A stretch of 64,000 nucleotides of DNA from Combretum micranthum. Taxonomy: Eukaryota; Streptophyta; Magnoliopsida; Myrtales; Combretaceae. Both the position numbers and the translations under genes were made by a program. The DNA lies in the NCBI GenBank assembly GCA_024138025.1, contig JAMXBD010001048.1, positions 186,001-250,000 of the forward strand, read 5' to 3'. Position 1 is the first letter of the stretch; the number at the start of each line of letters is the position of its first letter. Under the pieces are notes generated by a model. The model made no database searches. It saw only the letters and a list, made by a program, of their open reading frames with translations, and was not told where the DNA came from. Of this stretch, positions 35,074 through 47,476 are shown piece after piece.

Positions 35074-38000
35074 TGTCACGTCCAAGAGGGTACCCTAAAC
35101 GTGGCAATCCGCTGCATATAATATTAAAGCTAATGAATGACAATCCTTAGTCACGCACGAGCTTTGATATCATATGCAAGGCGTGCTTCCAAGATAGTAG
35201 GAGACTCATAGGAGTATTACGTTTAAATAGATAGCAAAAGCAAACATGAACTTAAATAGATAAACATAAGATTTTCATTTAACAACAACTTAGTACATCA
35301 TCTTAGGGGCATTCCCCCGCCTTAAAGTCTTTGGACAACTATACTAATATCAAAATAAACATAACTACCACATAAGCCTACTATAGAGATTTTTCCTAGA
35401 AGTCTATGTTCAAAACTAAAAATACATAAACTTCTTCCAAAAACTCCTAGTAGCTTATACTCGTACCTGGCATACGGGGCTTCTTGGGGCCAACCATAGA
35501 TAATCATACTGTAATAGAAAACTATAAGGGTATAAGCATGACTAGCTTAGTGAGATAATTCCATCTATAAGACATTTCCATAATTCAACCAAGTATTAAT
35601 CAAAACATATGAAAATGCACAAATCATATGAACAAGCAAGATACACATGATCAACCGGAAATCAAGTGTAGCATGGATTTAACGCCCTCCATGACAAGGG
35701 TTGGGAGGTTACAGGCCCATACGACCATCAATATCTGCAGATTTACCGGCTCCTGCTTGCCTTATAGACATTCCGGTTTCTACTAGCCACCATGTAGACT
35801 TTTCGGCTCCTACCAGCCACCACTACCATTTCCTCGTTTCCCCACACGAAGAAAAGTAGTGAAACAAATGTGACTCATGTACATGATATGCATGAATTAA
35901 TTCCAATATAATTTAACCAAAAATATTTAGTTCAAGTTAAAGGTGATCAACACAATTCTCATCATTTCAATACAAGAATCACAGATTATTTATCAAACCA
36001 TATTCCGATATTCTTAGTTTATATTCAAGCAATCATAATCACAAGTCACATGACAATTGTTCATTTTATCTTTCTCTTAATTTCTAGTGCTTCTATTTAC
36101 AAGCACAAAACAAGGAAATGTAACTTGATGAGAGGAATAACTCACTCCATATCGGTAGATCTAATCAAAATAGTCCTCCGGATAGACGATCTTGGGCCCC
36201 TCGTCACCTAAACAAGATGAAATACCCAAAATGAGTCTTTCATAAAACTTCTATTCTTGAAGATTCTAATTTTTTCTTAAAATCGCGGTAAAATCGTATA
36301 AGAGGAAATTCCAACTTAAAATGGCTATAACTTGCTCATTTTAACTCGGAATTTCGCGTATAATATACGTTTTCTACCTACTCGAAAAGATCTACGCATT
36401 TCTAAGCTTATTTTCATAAAACTATGTCATTTGGGTTCCAAAAAGAGCACCAGATTTGCCACGAATTTGCAAAAACTTGTTTTCCTTCTTGTAAACAAAG
36501 CTCATTTGAAAAGATGAATATTTCAAGTATTTTGTAAACTTTTTGGTATATACATATATGTAATGACTCATAACAAATGGATGAAGTAAATGAAGTTGTC
36601 TCAACTTATGAAAAGTAAGGTTTTAAAAGACTTTGATCTTAGTTTTGTTGGATATCATTTTACTTTTAAAGATCTTGAGTTATTTGAGATAATATTCTTT
36701 TTCTAAATTTAATCTCTTGTAGTTACTTTAAATTCCTAAGGAGTGGTTTTATTTTCTAAACTTGGATTCTAACAACTTTTAAAAGTAGTAAAATGATATT
36801 TTTGTTTCTTGTAATGATTCCAAAAGAATTTCTATTTCTTGATGAAGGATAAGTTTCATAAAACCTTTTGTTTATTTAAGAAAAATCATTTCCAAGCATG
36901 TTCATGAGTTTTTAAGAAATCTATTTCTACATTTATTTAAAAAGAACCTTTAGTTTAAGAAAACACTTCCTCATTTATTTTTGTTGAGACAAAAACATTA
37001 TGTTCATGCATGAATATGAATCATAAACTATAGAAATATAAAGGAACATAATAACTTAAAAGATTAAGCAAATAAGAAAGTAAATCAAGTATTGGGACCT
37101 TAGCTTCATCAAGGTACCCCGGGACTAAGAAAAGACTAGTCCCGAAAAGAAAAGAAAAAGTTTTGACTTGATGAGGACAAGTCTAAGACTAGAATGACTA
37201 GTCTTAAAAACACTTGAAATAAATAAATTGCAATGAAGTAAATAAATTGCATAAAGATAAATAAATTGCAAGACAATGAGCTTATGCTCTAAATATATAT
37301 ATATATATATATATAGATATAATATTTAAATAGTTATGAACATAAAGAAACATAAAGGAACATAAAGGAATTGTGATTATGAACAAAAACAAAGTATGAA
37401 TATTGTTGCTTTCTTAACCTTCATGGTTTTAGAAAACAAATACTAAGTTCATACTAAGTAGATGAACATAAAGAAAGCTTGGAGGAATTTTTACCTAAAA
37501 GAAGCTAAACTAGGAAGAACTTCTTGAGGAATTCTTGAGAGATTTGAGAGAGATTTTGGTATAGTAACTTTAGAGAAGAAGTGTGTGAAAGAAGTGAAGG
37601 TATGAGGGGGTATTTATAGGAAAATGTGGGAGATAATTTGTGTTAATTAAATAAATAAAAATAAAACAATTTGAGGCATTATGGAGGGGGGCCGGCGCTA
37701 CTTTCATGCATGGGAAGAGGAAATTTTTAATTTTTTGTTATTTTGTTAATTAAAAGTAAGAAATGAAAGATGTGAAATTGTATTGGAAATGAAAATGTGT
37801 AAGAAATAGGTGTATGGTTTGTAAGAGTAGGTTGTAAGGAAAAGTAGAGATAGGTGAATAGTGTAGAATAGTAGAAAATAGTGTAATGTAAAAGTAAGCA
37901 TGACAATTAAATATCGGTAGTAAGAAAATACGCGTATAAAAACGATATCTGATATTTTTAGCTACCGAAAAATTACGAAATTGATATTTTTGAAAATCTT

Positions 38001-38315
38001 ATATTTTTACGAGTTTAACGGTATATTCGGAATATTTTTCCTATTCTAAGCTTTCGGACACATTTTTCGAGAACTGTGTCCGATTGGGTTCTAAGGACTC
38101 TCGAATTTTGCAAAACTGAAATTTTTATATAACCTATAGCTATTACGAACTATTATAGCTAACTTTTCTAACTTCGTTTTCTAGGGCTAGAGAAAACGGT
38201 AATGCCAGACTTAAGCGGTTACGGTAAACTAGGGTTTTGTTGACTCTGGAAATCCGGTTGACTTCCGATTTAGGGTTTAAGCTTCAATTCGGATCCAAAA
38301 ATTTAGGGATTTACA
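35074..38315 (-). repeat. 5' LTR of element T
   Basis: It matches 25418-28685 throughout with scattered substitutions and short indels. TATA box on the minus strand at 37607-37620, an (AT)n run near 37298-37315, and a degenerate minisatellite near 35742-35822. On the plus strand it begins TGTCACGTCC and ends GGGATTTACA. Confidence 0.95.
37607..37620 (-). promoter_or_regulatory. TATA box of the T 5' LTR
   Basis: The minus strand reads CCTATAAATACCCC and is followed by a CT-rich stretch where transcription of T would start. Confidence 0.7.
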
Positions 38316-38815
38316 AAGCTAGTAAAGAAATAAATCAAGTATTGGAACCTTAGCTTCATAAAGGTATCCCGGGACTAGATTGGACTAGTCCCATAAAGAA
38401 AAAGAAAATGTTTTGAGTTGATGAGGACAAGTCTAAAACTAGAAAGACTAGTCTTAAAAACAATATAGAAGTAAATAAATTGCAAGGAAAGTAAATAAAT
38501 TGCAAAACAAATGAGCTTATATGCTCTAAAAGATATATATAGCTACATATATATATTTAGATAATTATATGCATAAAAGCAACATAAAAGAAATTTGGTT
38601 CATGAACAAAAACAAAGCATGAGCATATTGTTACTTTCTTTAACCTTCATGGTTTAGAAGACACACACTAAACTCATACTAGGTAAATGAACATAAAGAA
38701 AACTTGAAGAAATATTACCTAAAAGAACTAAACTTTAGAGAACTCTTGGAAGAGAATTCTTGTAGAATTTTAGGAGAGTAACTTTAGTGTATGAAAGGTG
38801 TGAAGAAGTGGAAGG
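38316..38815 (-). mobile_element. Solo LTR E2, middle segment
   Basis: It continues the E2 alignment with the T LTR exactly from the AAGCT target duplication, and stops at the GAAGG target duplication of E1. Confidence 0.85.
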
Positions 38816-41800
38816 TATCACGCCCCAAAGGGTACCCTAAACGTGACAGTCCGCCACACTCAATATTAAAGCTTAAGTATGACAACCTTAGCCATTCCCA
38901 AAAGCTTTTATATTAAGTGTAAGGCGAGCTTTCATAACTTTAGAAAACCATATATGGAATTATGAAGCTTAAGAAGATATAAATAACACATTAAGAAAAG
39001 AGGATTCATAATAATCATTCACTTATAACAATGATCTTTACAAACATAGGGATACTTACCTGTGATTACTAATCTATTACAAGAATATTTGTACATCAAT
39101 ACTAATACTACACTTCATCTAAAATTTCCTTTATCCAAAGAGAAATTACCTGACCGCAGGGTCTTCGTGGCCTTAACCATAAATAGAGAAACTGCAAAAG
39201 ATATCTATGGGGGTATAAGCTAACAAGCTTAGTGAGAACTATTTCCATAAATAACTTCTTGTAACGAGATTTCAAACAAGTTGTTTAAACAATCAAATGT
39301 GATGCAACATACACGTGAGCAAACAAGCATATAGTTTTTCGGGAACTATATGTTGAATGGATTTACGCCCTCCAGGGTTTGGTGATACATAACCTCAAAC
39401 AAGTAGTTTTTAATAAAAAGTTTTATGCTTTCGATCAATATCGCCAAGCACATGAAGTCTACTTGAATTGAGCATTGCTTTCGGATCTTCCGCCAAGCAT
39501 TTCCTTTTTCCATAACGCCGACAAGCAATCGCTTTCGGATCTTCCGCCAAGTGTTGTTTTCGACATGAGCTTACTATCCTTCTCACCCAAGGATAATAAC
39601 CCAAAATGCAATGTGACTCACTTCATGGTATGCATGAATCCATTTATTTATAATATCATTTCATTATTATTATCAAGTTTAAGATGATCAAGGCATTTCA
39701 TACAAAGCAAGTGTTATACTAAAACGAGCATTTAAATCAATTCCGATCTCAATATTCTTAGGATTCTTTCAAAGAATTAATTAACATACATATCCATTTT
39801 CCTTTTCCTAACTCTAATGCAACTAAATTAGAAGCACAACAAGTATAGCATTTAACGGAAATAAAGTCACGATGCCATGTCGACTATTTCTCTATGTGGA
39901 TGAGTCGTTCACACACTCCACTTAATCGAAATAATCTTTGGGGTAAAGGAATCCTTCCTCGGGGTCACCTAGCCAAAGAAAATACCCACAATGAGCATTC
40001 CTTGATGATTTTCTTGAATTTTGACAAAACAATGTCAAAAGAATGTTAAAGTTCATATAAAAAAAAGTTCCAATTTAAAATGGTCATAACTTGATCATTT
40101 TAACTCGGAATTGTGCATATAATACGATTTCTACCTACTCGAAAAGATCTATCCATTTCTAAAACTATTTTTGTCAAACTAAACCATTTAGGCCCCGAAA
40201 CAGTGGTGACAAAATTCACCACGGATTTTTTCAACACAAAACAACTTTTGTTCAAGAAATCAAAATTTGTTTGATAAATACTTAGTTATCTATATAGTTG
40301 AAAAATTCTCTTTTTATAACTATATAACTATATAACTCATATTTAAGCATGCTCAAGTGTTTTGTTGTCCAATTATATTTCTTGAGTAAAACAATGTTGG
40401 TTTGAAGTTTTAGAAAACATGGTTTACAAGAACTTATTTTTGCAACTTTCTTGGAATGAATATTTGTTTCCCTTTGTTTTCCCGAAATTGCTTTATGTTG
40501 GTTTTATTATTTTTCCTAAATAACTTTTTGAAAATAAAATTTTCTATTTTCTAAGTTCTCTTATATTAGTACTACTTTTTCTATTTATTTTTCCTATATA
40601 ATTTTCTTTGCCTATTTGTTTCGTAAAGGTCTTTATTTGACAATTCCTTAGCCTTTCATTTGTTTATCTTTTTCATAAAAAAAAAAAAAAATCATTTTTG
40701 TACCAACAATGATTTTCTTTCGAAAAACAAAGTGGAATAATAGAGGATTTAAGAAGCTTTTCGTAGTAAAAGTAGTTTTTAATATTTGTAGTAGGTTCTT
40801 TTTGTAACTTGAAAAGAAATGAGTTTATTTTTGTTAACTCATAGATTTTATACTTCACATAAACTTATTTCTAGGTGACCAAATCTCCTTTTGTTAATTA
40901 TTTTTAGAAATTAGAATTTTTGGACAACAATCTAAATGAACATGATTTATGAGAAATAATAGTAAACAAAAACAACATAATAATAAAGTCAAGTATTGGA
41001 GTTTTAGCTTTTTCAAGGCTTCGGGACTAAGAAGTAGACTAATCCCAAAATAAAAAAGAAAAACTTGTTTTGACTTGATAAGGACAAGTCTAAGACTAGA
41101 GACTAGTCTTAAAATAACAAGGAACAAGTAAATAAATTGCAACGGGATAAATAAATAAATTGCGTTCCATAAAATAAATAAATTGCAAGTGAGCTTATAT
41201 GTTTTAAAGGATACGTATATATATATATATAGATAGATAATAATATTTAGATATAGTAACGACAATATAAATAAAAATAATAACATGAACATAAATAGAT
41301 TTTCATGAACAAGAACAATACATGAACATAATGCAGCTTCCATAACTTTTAGTCCTTGAAAACTCACACTATGGTCATATAAAGTTACATAACATGAAGA
41401 AAACGAAAATAATATAAGATAGTTATCTAAAGAAAATTTTGATAGTAGTATGTGGTTATGGGTTTTTGTTGTAGGTAGAAGTTGTTGTGGAATTATTTTG
41501 AGAGAGTTTTGGAATGGTATTTTGAGAGAGTTTTAGTAGAGAATTTGTGGGTAGTGAATGTGTGAAAGAAGTGAAAGAGAATAGGGGTATTTATAGAAAA
41601 ATGTAGAGTGATTTTTGTGTGATTAAAATAAATAAAAATTGAAACAAATTGAGAAAGAATGGGGACATGGGGTGCCGGCCATGGGGGTTTGAGAGGGGGT
41701 TGATTTTATTTTTTGAATTTTTGTTAGATAAAAGATGTAATATGTAAAGTAGATGTGAAATAAAGTTATGGGAAAGGTAAAAAGTAAAGATTATAGGTTA

Positions 41801-42300
41801 TGGTGTTTGTAAGAGTAGGTGCAAGAAAAAGTAGAGAGAAAAGAATAGTGTAGAATAGTAATTAATAGTGTAATGTAAAGTATATATGACTAATAAAGTA
41901 CCGGTAGTAAGAAAATACGCATATAATAGCTGTATCTGTTATTTTTACTTACCGAAAATTTTTGAAATTGATATTTTTGAAAATCTTATATTTTTACTAG
42001 TCTAACGGTATATTCGGAATATTTTTACTATTCCAAGCCCCGAGACACGTTTTTCAAGAACAGTGTCCGATCGGGTTCAAAGGACACCCGAAATTCGCAA
42101 AACTGATATTTTTATATAACCTATAGTTATTACGAACTATTCTGGCTAATTATTCCAACTTTGTTTTCTAGGGCCAAAGAAAACGGCAATGCCGAACTTA
42201 AGCGGTTATGGTAAACTAGGGTTTTATTGACTTTGGAAATCCTTTTGACTTCTGGTTTAGAGTTTTAAGCTAAACCGATTCAAAAATTTGGGGGTTTATA
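38816..42300 (-). mobile_element. Solo LTR E1 (T family), 3.5 kb
   Basis: An exact TSD, GAAGG at 38811-38815 and 42301-42305. On the plus strand it starts TATCACGCCCC and ends GGGGTTTATA, so both terminal dinucleotides have decayed from TG and CA to TA. It is collinear with, but clearly diverged from, the T LTR. TATA box on the minus strand at 41584-41597. The 157-codon frame at 40894-41367 is a hydrophobic low-complexity reading within the LTR and is not annotated as a gene. Confidence 0.9.
41584..41597 (-). promoter_or_regulatory. TATA box of LTR E1
   Basis: The minus strand reads TCTATAAATACCCC. Confidence 0.6.
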
Positions 42301-42997
42301 GAAGGAAGATGGGTATTTATAGGAAAATTTGGGAGGTTAATTGTGTTAATTAAATAAATGAAATAAAACAAATTTAAGGGTAAGAGAGATGAGGTTGGCT
42401 TAAATTGTAGAGAGGAGAGGGAGAGAAATTTAATTTTTTTTTTTTTTTTTGTAAATGAAAAGTAAGATATGAAAGATGTGAAGTTGTATTGGAAATGAAT
42501 ATTTGTAAGAAATAAAGATATGGGTTGTAAGAAAAAGTAGAGATAGATAAATAGTGTAGAATAGTAGTAAATAATATAATGTAAAGTAAACATGATAATT
42601 TAAGTACCGGTAGTAAGAAAATACGCGTATAAATACAATATTTGATATTTTTTGCTACCGAAAAATTATGAAATTGATATTTTTGAAAATCTTATATTTT
42701 TACGAGTCTAATGAATATTTTTACTAATCCGAGTTCCAAGACACGCTTTTCGGGAACTGTGTTCGGTTGTGCTCAAAACGAATCGTAGTTTGACTAATCT
42801 GATATTTTTAAGCTTTCTTAGGTTGTTATGAACTATTCTACATACTAAACTCTTACTAACTTTCCTAGGGTTGCTTAAACGGAAATGCCGGACTTGAACG
42901 GTTGCAAAAGACTAGGGTTTTGTTAACTTTGGGATTCCGGTTGACTCTCTAATTAGGGTTTAGGCTTAAATTAATCACAAAGCTTTAGGGGTTTACA
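42301..42997 (-). mobile_element. Solo LTR E2, segment with the LTR 5' end
   Basis: It ends GGGGTTTACA on the plus strand (minus strand TGTAAACCCC). TATA box at 42311-42323. The flanks of the reassembled E2 are TAAAC (23350-23354) and ATGTA (42998-43002), which do not match. A poly-T/A tract lies near 42429-42450. Confidence 0.85.
42311..42323 (-). promoter_or_regulatory. TATA box of LTR E2
   Basis: The minus strand reads CCTATAAATACCC. LTR E1 inserted 16 nt downstream of the first T of this box. Confidence 0.65.
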
Positions 42998-44284
42998 ATG
43001 TATTTGCTATGGGATTTTTTATTAATGAAAAACTTGGAAAAATATATTTTTATGGTTGGGAATTTTCGTATCAAATCTGTATTGTACCAGTTTGAAACCC
43101 AAATAACTTTTTATAACAAAAATAACCTTAGAAATAGATAGATCATTTTGAGTAGGTAGAAAACGACATATAATATGTAAAATTCTAATTAAAAATGAGC
43201 AAGTTATAGCCATTTTAAGTTGGAATTTCTTGCCATTCGAATTTTGATGAAAATGATAAAATAGAATTAGATCGATTAAGTAGATCTTGGATGAAATACT
43301 CATCTTAGGTATTTTTTTTATCTAGGTGACGAGGACCAGGATCTTCTCTTTCCTAAAGATTATTTCGACTAATAGAGATTGCCATGGCCAAGTGAGTTTT
43401 TCTTTACATTTTATGTATTCATGCATGTACTTGTGGAATAAAGCACTGATATTAGGAAAAGATAAAAAAATGATATGCATGTGGGTTATCATGGGAGCTA
43501 TGTATGTGATTCATTATGTGTGATCAATAAACGATAAGTATATCGAAGCCCGATTGGTTACTTAATATAAGTTGTCTCTTTGTATATTGTTGTGTGTACA
43601 AATATTGATTGCTCACCTTAAATGAATTAATATTAGATCGGAAATTGCTTATAACTAAATTAATCATGCATATCGCTTAGAATATCATCTTCACATTTTG
43701 CAACTACTCCTCAGCGTGGGACCGGAAAAATAAGCTGCCTAGCTACATCTTGAGGAAGGAATTAGGATATTTGGGGAATACGGCCTTATGGTGTAGCCGA
43801 GCCGCATCAATCGCTTGGGGTATGGAAAGCCCGAGAACTAATAGTACGGTTGATTGGAATCCCAAGACGCGCGCAAATTTCAAGGAGGTCGATTATGACC
43901 CATTCAAAGCATTCCCTAACCCAGAATGGATGGTTAAATCCATTTTACATACAAAACCGGATAGTTATATGTATTGTTTGATCATATGGTTGTTGCATTT
44001 CATTTGCTTGCTTAATTGATTTGTTTGATTGCATGTTATGAGTACTTTTACGTAAGGATTACCTCACTAAGCTAGTTATGCTTACTCCCTAATAGATTTA
44101 TGATGTTGCAAGATTATCGTTTTTGCACACGAGACCCCCTTAACCGGTCGGGTAGAACCTACGCATTTGGGAAGTTTTTGAAGGAATTCTATTTGAAGAC
44201 TTTAGATTTGATTTCCTTTAAAATCTTCCAATTATAGTTATCTGTTAAGCAAAACTTTGTCATTTTGAGTTTTATTGGGGGGAT
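42998..44284 (+). mobile_element. LTR E3, second segment
   Basis: Collinear with LTR A from about 3510 to 4770, including the CTCACTAAGCTAG block. It stops at 44284, roughly 250 bp before the end expected from A, exactly where a TGTAATCCC LTR start (element G) appears. The missing end is predicted to lie after the 3' LTR of G, outside the window. Confidence 0.8.
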
Positions 44285-44762
44285 TGTAATCCCATTAATT
44301 TTACATAATCTGATTATAATAAATATTATAAATAAAATGTAGTTACATAAAATAACTATAATAAAAATATCAGAAATCACTCCAAATTTTTCGCGATTTA
44401 AATTTTAAGTATAAACAAATTAGAATAAAGAATCCTTATCAATAAGACTTTAAAAATACAAAAATGTTCGACATAAAGTAAATCAAAGAATAAAGAAAAT
44501 TGTTTAATATTTAAGAACCAAAGTTTTAATATTCGAAACATATCAATACCTTTAAATTAAATAATTATGAGTCTATAAAAACTAAAATTCTGATCTAATA
44601 TAGTAACTTGTAATTAGTAAAAAGAACAAAGTAACAAATATAGAATAAATATTAAATTTTTAATCTCATAAAAATTCTAGAATAAATCTATAAATAGTAA
44701 TAAATTCATATGTAATTTCAAACCCTATAAACTTATAATAAAGTCAAATTAAGGGCAATATA
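44285..44762 (+). repeat. 5' LTR of G, segment 1
   Basis: It starts TGTAATCCCATTAATTTTAC. AT-rich, no gene. It ends at the ATATA target duplication of F2. Confidence 0.65.
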
Positions 44763-44812
44763 TGAAATAACTATGAATTTCTTAATTTACATATTAATGT
44801 GTTATTGAAATG

Positions 44813-44849
<37 letters not shown>

Positions 44850-47476
44850 CTTGGATGGTATAATTAGTATATGTGTTAGACATGTGCTATTTCGTATGTG
44901 TATAGTATAATGAAATTAATATTATTATATTATAATATAAATGTGTGTATAGTGTAATGAATAAGTGTGCCTTTTGCAAATTAATATGTATGTGTTATGT
45001 TTAGAATTTAATAAAATTACTTTTGAATTGCTTAAGATTAATGACAAAAATTTTACAAAATTTAAGTTACTTTTTAAGCTAAATCAAACTCAAATGCATT
45101 TGAAATTAACCCAAATTAATCTTAGGTCAAATATACCCCTAAAGTGAAATTTTGGATGAGTATTGACTTTATTTTAGAAGTTTTTGACCCTTTTTGGCAG
45201 CCTATTTCCCCATACGAATTTTTCTTTTTTTCTTTTTCTTCTTTCTTTCTTCCTTTCCATCTCAAAATCCTAAACCCTAAGCCAAAATCAATTACAAGCT
45301 TTTGGGATTCAAACATCATTCCAAGCCAAGACCTAACCATGTAAGTTAAATGCAAGCTTAATTTTTTTATTTTATGTTCTTTATTGTGCTTGTTTGTAAA
45401 AGTTAGATAAAAATAAAAATTATGTACTAATTGGTGTGAGATTGATTTGGTGCATTGATGGTAGTTTAAATAAGATTACATGGCTAGAGGAGTTGTAGTG
45501 CATATCTTATATGAATATTGACATGTGAGGATGAGTATGTTGGGAAGATTGAGGGATTTAGTAGTTGAAGTGTGATTGATGTTTTGATGATTAGAAGTAG
45601 GATTTATGTTGTTAGGATAGTGTATAAAACATATGACAAGCTTTGGAAAGTTTAAATTAAGTTTGGAGAAATTTTGAAGTGGATAAATTTTTTGTAATAA
45701 ACAGGGGAAACAAAAACTTTTTCGTATAAGCTTAAGTTTGGTTGTACGCCGGCATCTGGCACTTCTACGCCGCCGGCTTAGAGGCGGTGTTGGAAGTGAA
45801 CAGAATCAATTTTCTTAAAACCGCTTAAACGCTGTCGGCTTTCACTGGGGAAGTCTGCCAGTGTTTATTTTCCAAAACGTACGCCGGCTATTAGGGTTCC
45901 AACGCCGCCGGCTTAGGGGCGGTGTGGAATGGGAACGGAATCATAATTTTTAACGTCGGGCATAAGGCCGCCGATGTACGATCCAAGGCTGCCAGTATAC
46001 GTGGATACGCTACCGGTGTTGGGGGTATTCACTGGCGTGGACTAACCCCGTGAACCTCTCGGAAATTTTTGAAAATTTGGAGTTGCATTCTACATCGGCT
46101 CAAAGCCTCCAGCGTATAATGAAGGCTGTCGGCATATCCTTGAATGCTGCCAATGTTGGAGTGTTGAACTTTAGTGTATTGAACACCGGTTCAAAGCCGC
46201 CGACTTTAAGGGCCGGCGTATCCCCTGCGCTTTTAAATTTCAAAAACCTTCTTCAAAATTTTCCGAAGTTTGGTATATGATCAGTTAAATATTTGTTAAG
46301 TGTTCTATGATATAATAGGATGTTTAAATGCTTTTATTATGACCTTGTATTAATTTATTTGAATTTCTTTGATTAATTATATTTTCAAACTAATGAATTA
46401 GTGCTTAAACTAAGTGTAGAACTTAATATTATTTTAAACAGTGATAGATTCTTGCCCAGCCAACCCCATTAGTTCCGAGCTATCTATCAGGTGTAGCAGT
46501 AACTTGCTTGTTTCTTTGCTAGGGTAGGCATCATAACCAAATTACTTTAAATTAAGAAAACTCTATTAATTGATGAGTGTTGATTTTTCCTTGGTTGCCG
46601 TTGAATCTGGTTCGGGGAGTGACACCCTGCTCAAATTGGGGGCAGGGTACTTTCTTGTTAATGGATAGAATTATTTAGGAGATATGAGTATCTGAGCTAC
46701 TCATATCAACCCCCTGAGTGTCGTGATGCGTTACTCAGGATCCCCTAGTATTACGGGCTACGCCGGAAGATGAGGCTGCTTAGTCTGTATGAATAGTAGG
46801 GACCACTTAGGGAGGCGGACGTAATACTAGATCTCTGTTGTCCGGAGTTTGAATACTCCCGTGTTGTTTTGCTAACTAAAGATTGAGCAAGAAACAAATG
46901 ATTGTTGCATAATGCATTTAGTCTAAGAATGTGTGATCCACTTTGCATTTGTATTCGTTACTTATGTACTGGGCCTTTGGCTCATATTTTATCCATTTCA
47001 GGTGATGCTTCCGATGTGTTCTATGCAAGTATGGGGTACGGAACGACTTTGAAGTTTTTCTTGATGGTTTGGAGGATTAGAGTTAACCATGGACTCAATG
47101 GAACCTATAATTGTAATAATAGATGTGACTACTTTTGTTGATAATATAACTAAGTGTTAGTTTGGGTTGTGTTTTGAAGATTTGTTAAGGCTTGTAAGAA
47201 CCCTTTGGATGTAATATATATATATATATATATATGTACTTAGCCATGTAGGAATTAAGTTGTTTCCTTTGAAAAATATGTTAGTAGTGAAGTAGTGTTA
47301 TTTTTTATAGGTTTAAAAAAAATCTATGATTTCTATTATATTATCTATGTGGAATTAGATAAACAATTCCTCAAACAATTCTTTCAGACAACCTTACATA
47401 TAATCTTATAGGTTATATGTGGTTGAGGAACTATTATCGCCTATTTCAAATATAGGGGTAATAACGGGTCCTTACA
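44763..47476 (+). mobile_element. Solo LTR F2, 2.7 kb
   Basis: An exact but simple TSD, ATATA at 44758-44762 and 47477-47481. It starts TGAAATAACTATG, like F3 (TGAAATACCCC), and ends CGGGTCCTTACA. It shares with F3 the pyrimidine-rich tract (45205-45262), the GC-rich array (45745-46240) and the GGTTATATGTGGTTG block near the end. An (AT)n run is at 44813-44838, and another near 47214-47235. No coding sequence. Confidence 0.8.
45745..46240. repeat. GCCGCCGGCGTA-type array in LTR F2
   Basis: Variants such as TACGCCGGCATC, ACGCCGCCGGCTTAG (twice), GGCCGCCGATGTACG and GGGCCGGCGTATCC recur in both orientations in an AT-rich LTR. It lies about 500 bp downstream of the pyrimidine-rich tract. The open frame at 46050-46280 is explained by this composition. 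Confidence 0.8.

Larger units (their letters stand above)
25418..38315 (-). mobile_element. Element T: full-length Tekay/Del-like chromovirus, 12.9 kb
   Basis: The LTRs of 3268 and 3242 bp carry TGTCACG...TTTACA ends. There is an exact TSD, AAGCT at 25413-25417 and 38316-38320, an iMet PBS and a PPT. Gene order on the minus strand is extra ORF, gag, protease, RT, RNase H, integrase, chromodomain. It sits inside LTR E2. The LTRs differ by roughly 3% over the first few hundred bases compared by eye. Frameshifts and stops in every gene make it non-functional in its present state. The integrase chromodomain and the long LTRs place it with Tekay/Del chromoviruses. Confidence 0.95.

Noticed and set aside
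40894..41367. 157-codon open frame on the minus strand
   Set aside because: A hydrophobic low-complexity reading within solo LTR E1 that crosses an (AT)n run. No domain, and no counterpart frame in related LTRs.
44285..47476. One single LTR running from TGTAATCCC to CCTTACA
   Set aside because: The flanks do not match (GGGAT against ATATA). A start at 44763 gives an exact ATATA duplication and a start sequence like that of F3, and 44285 then fits as the start of the G LTR.
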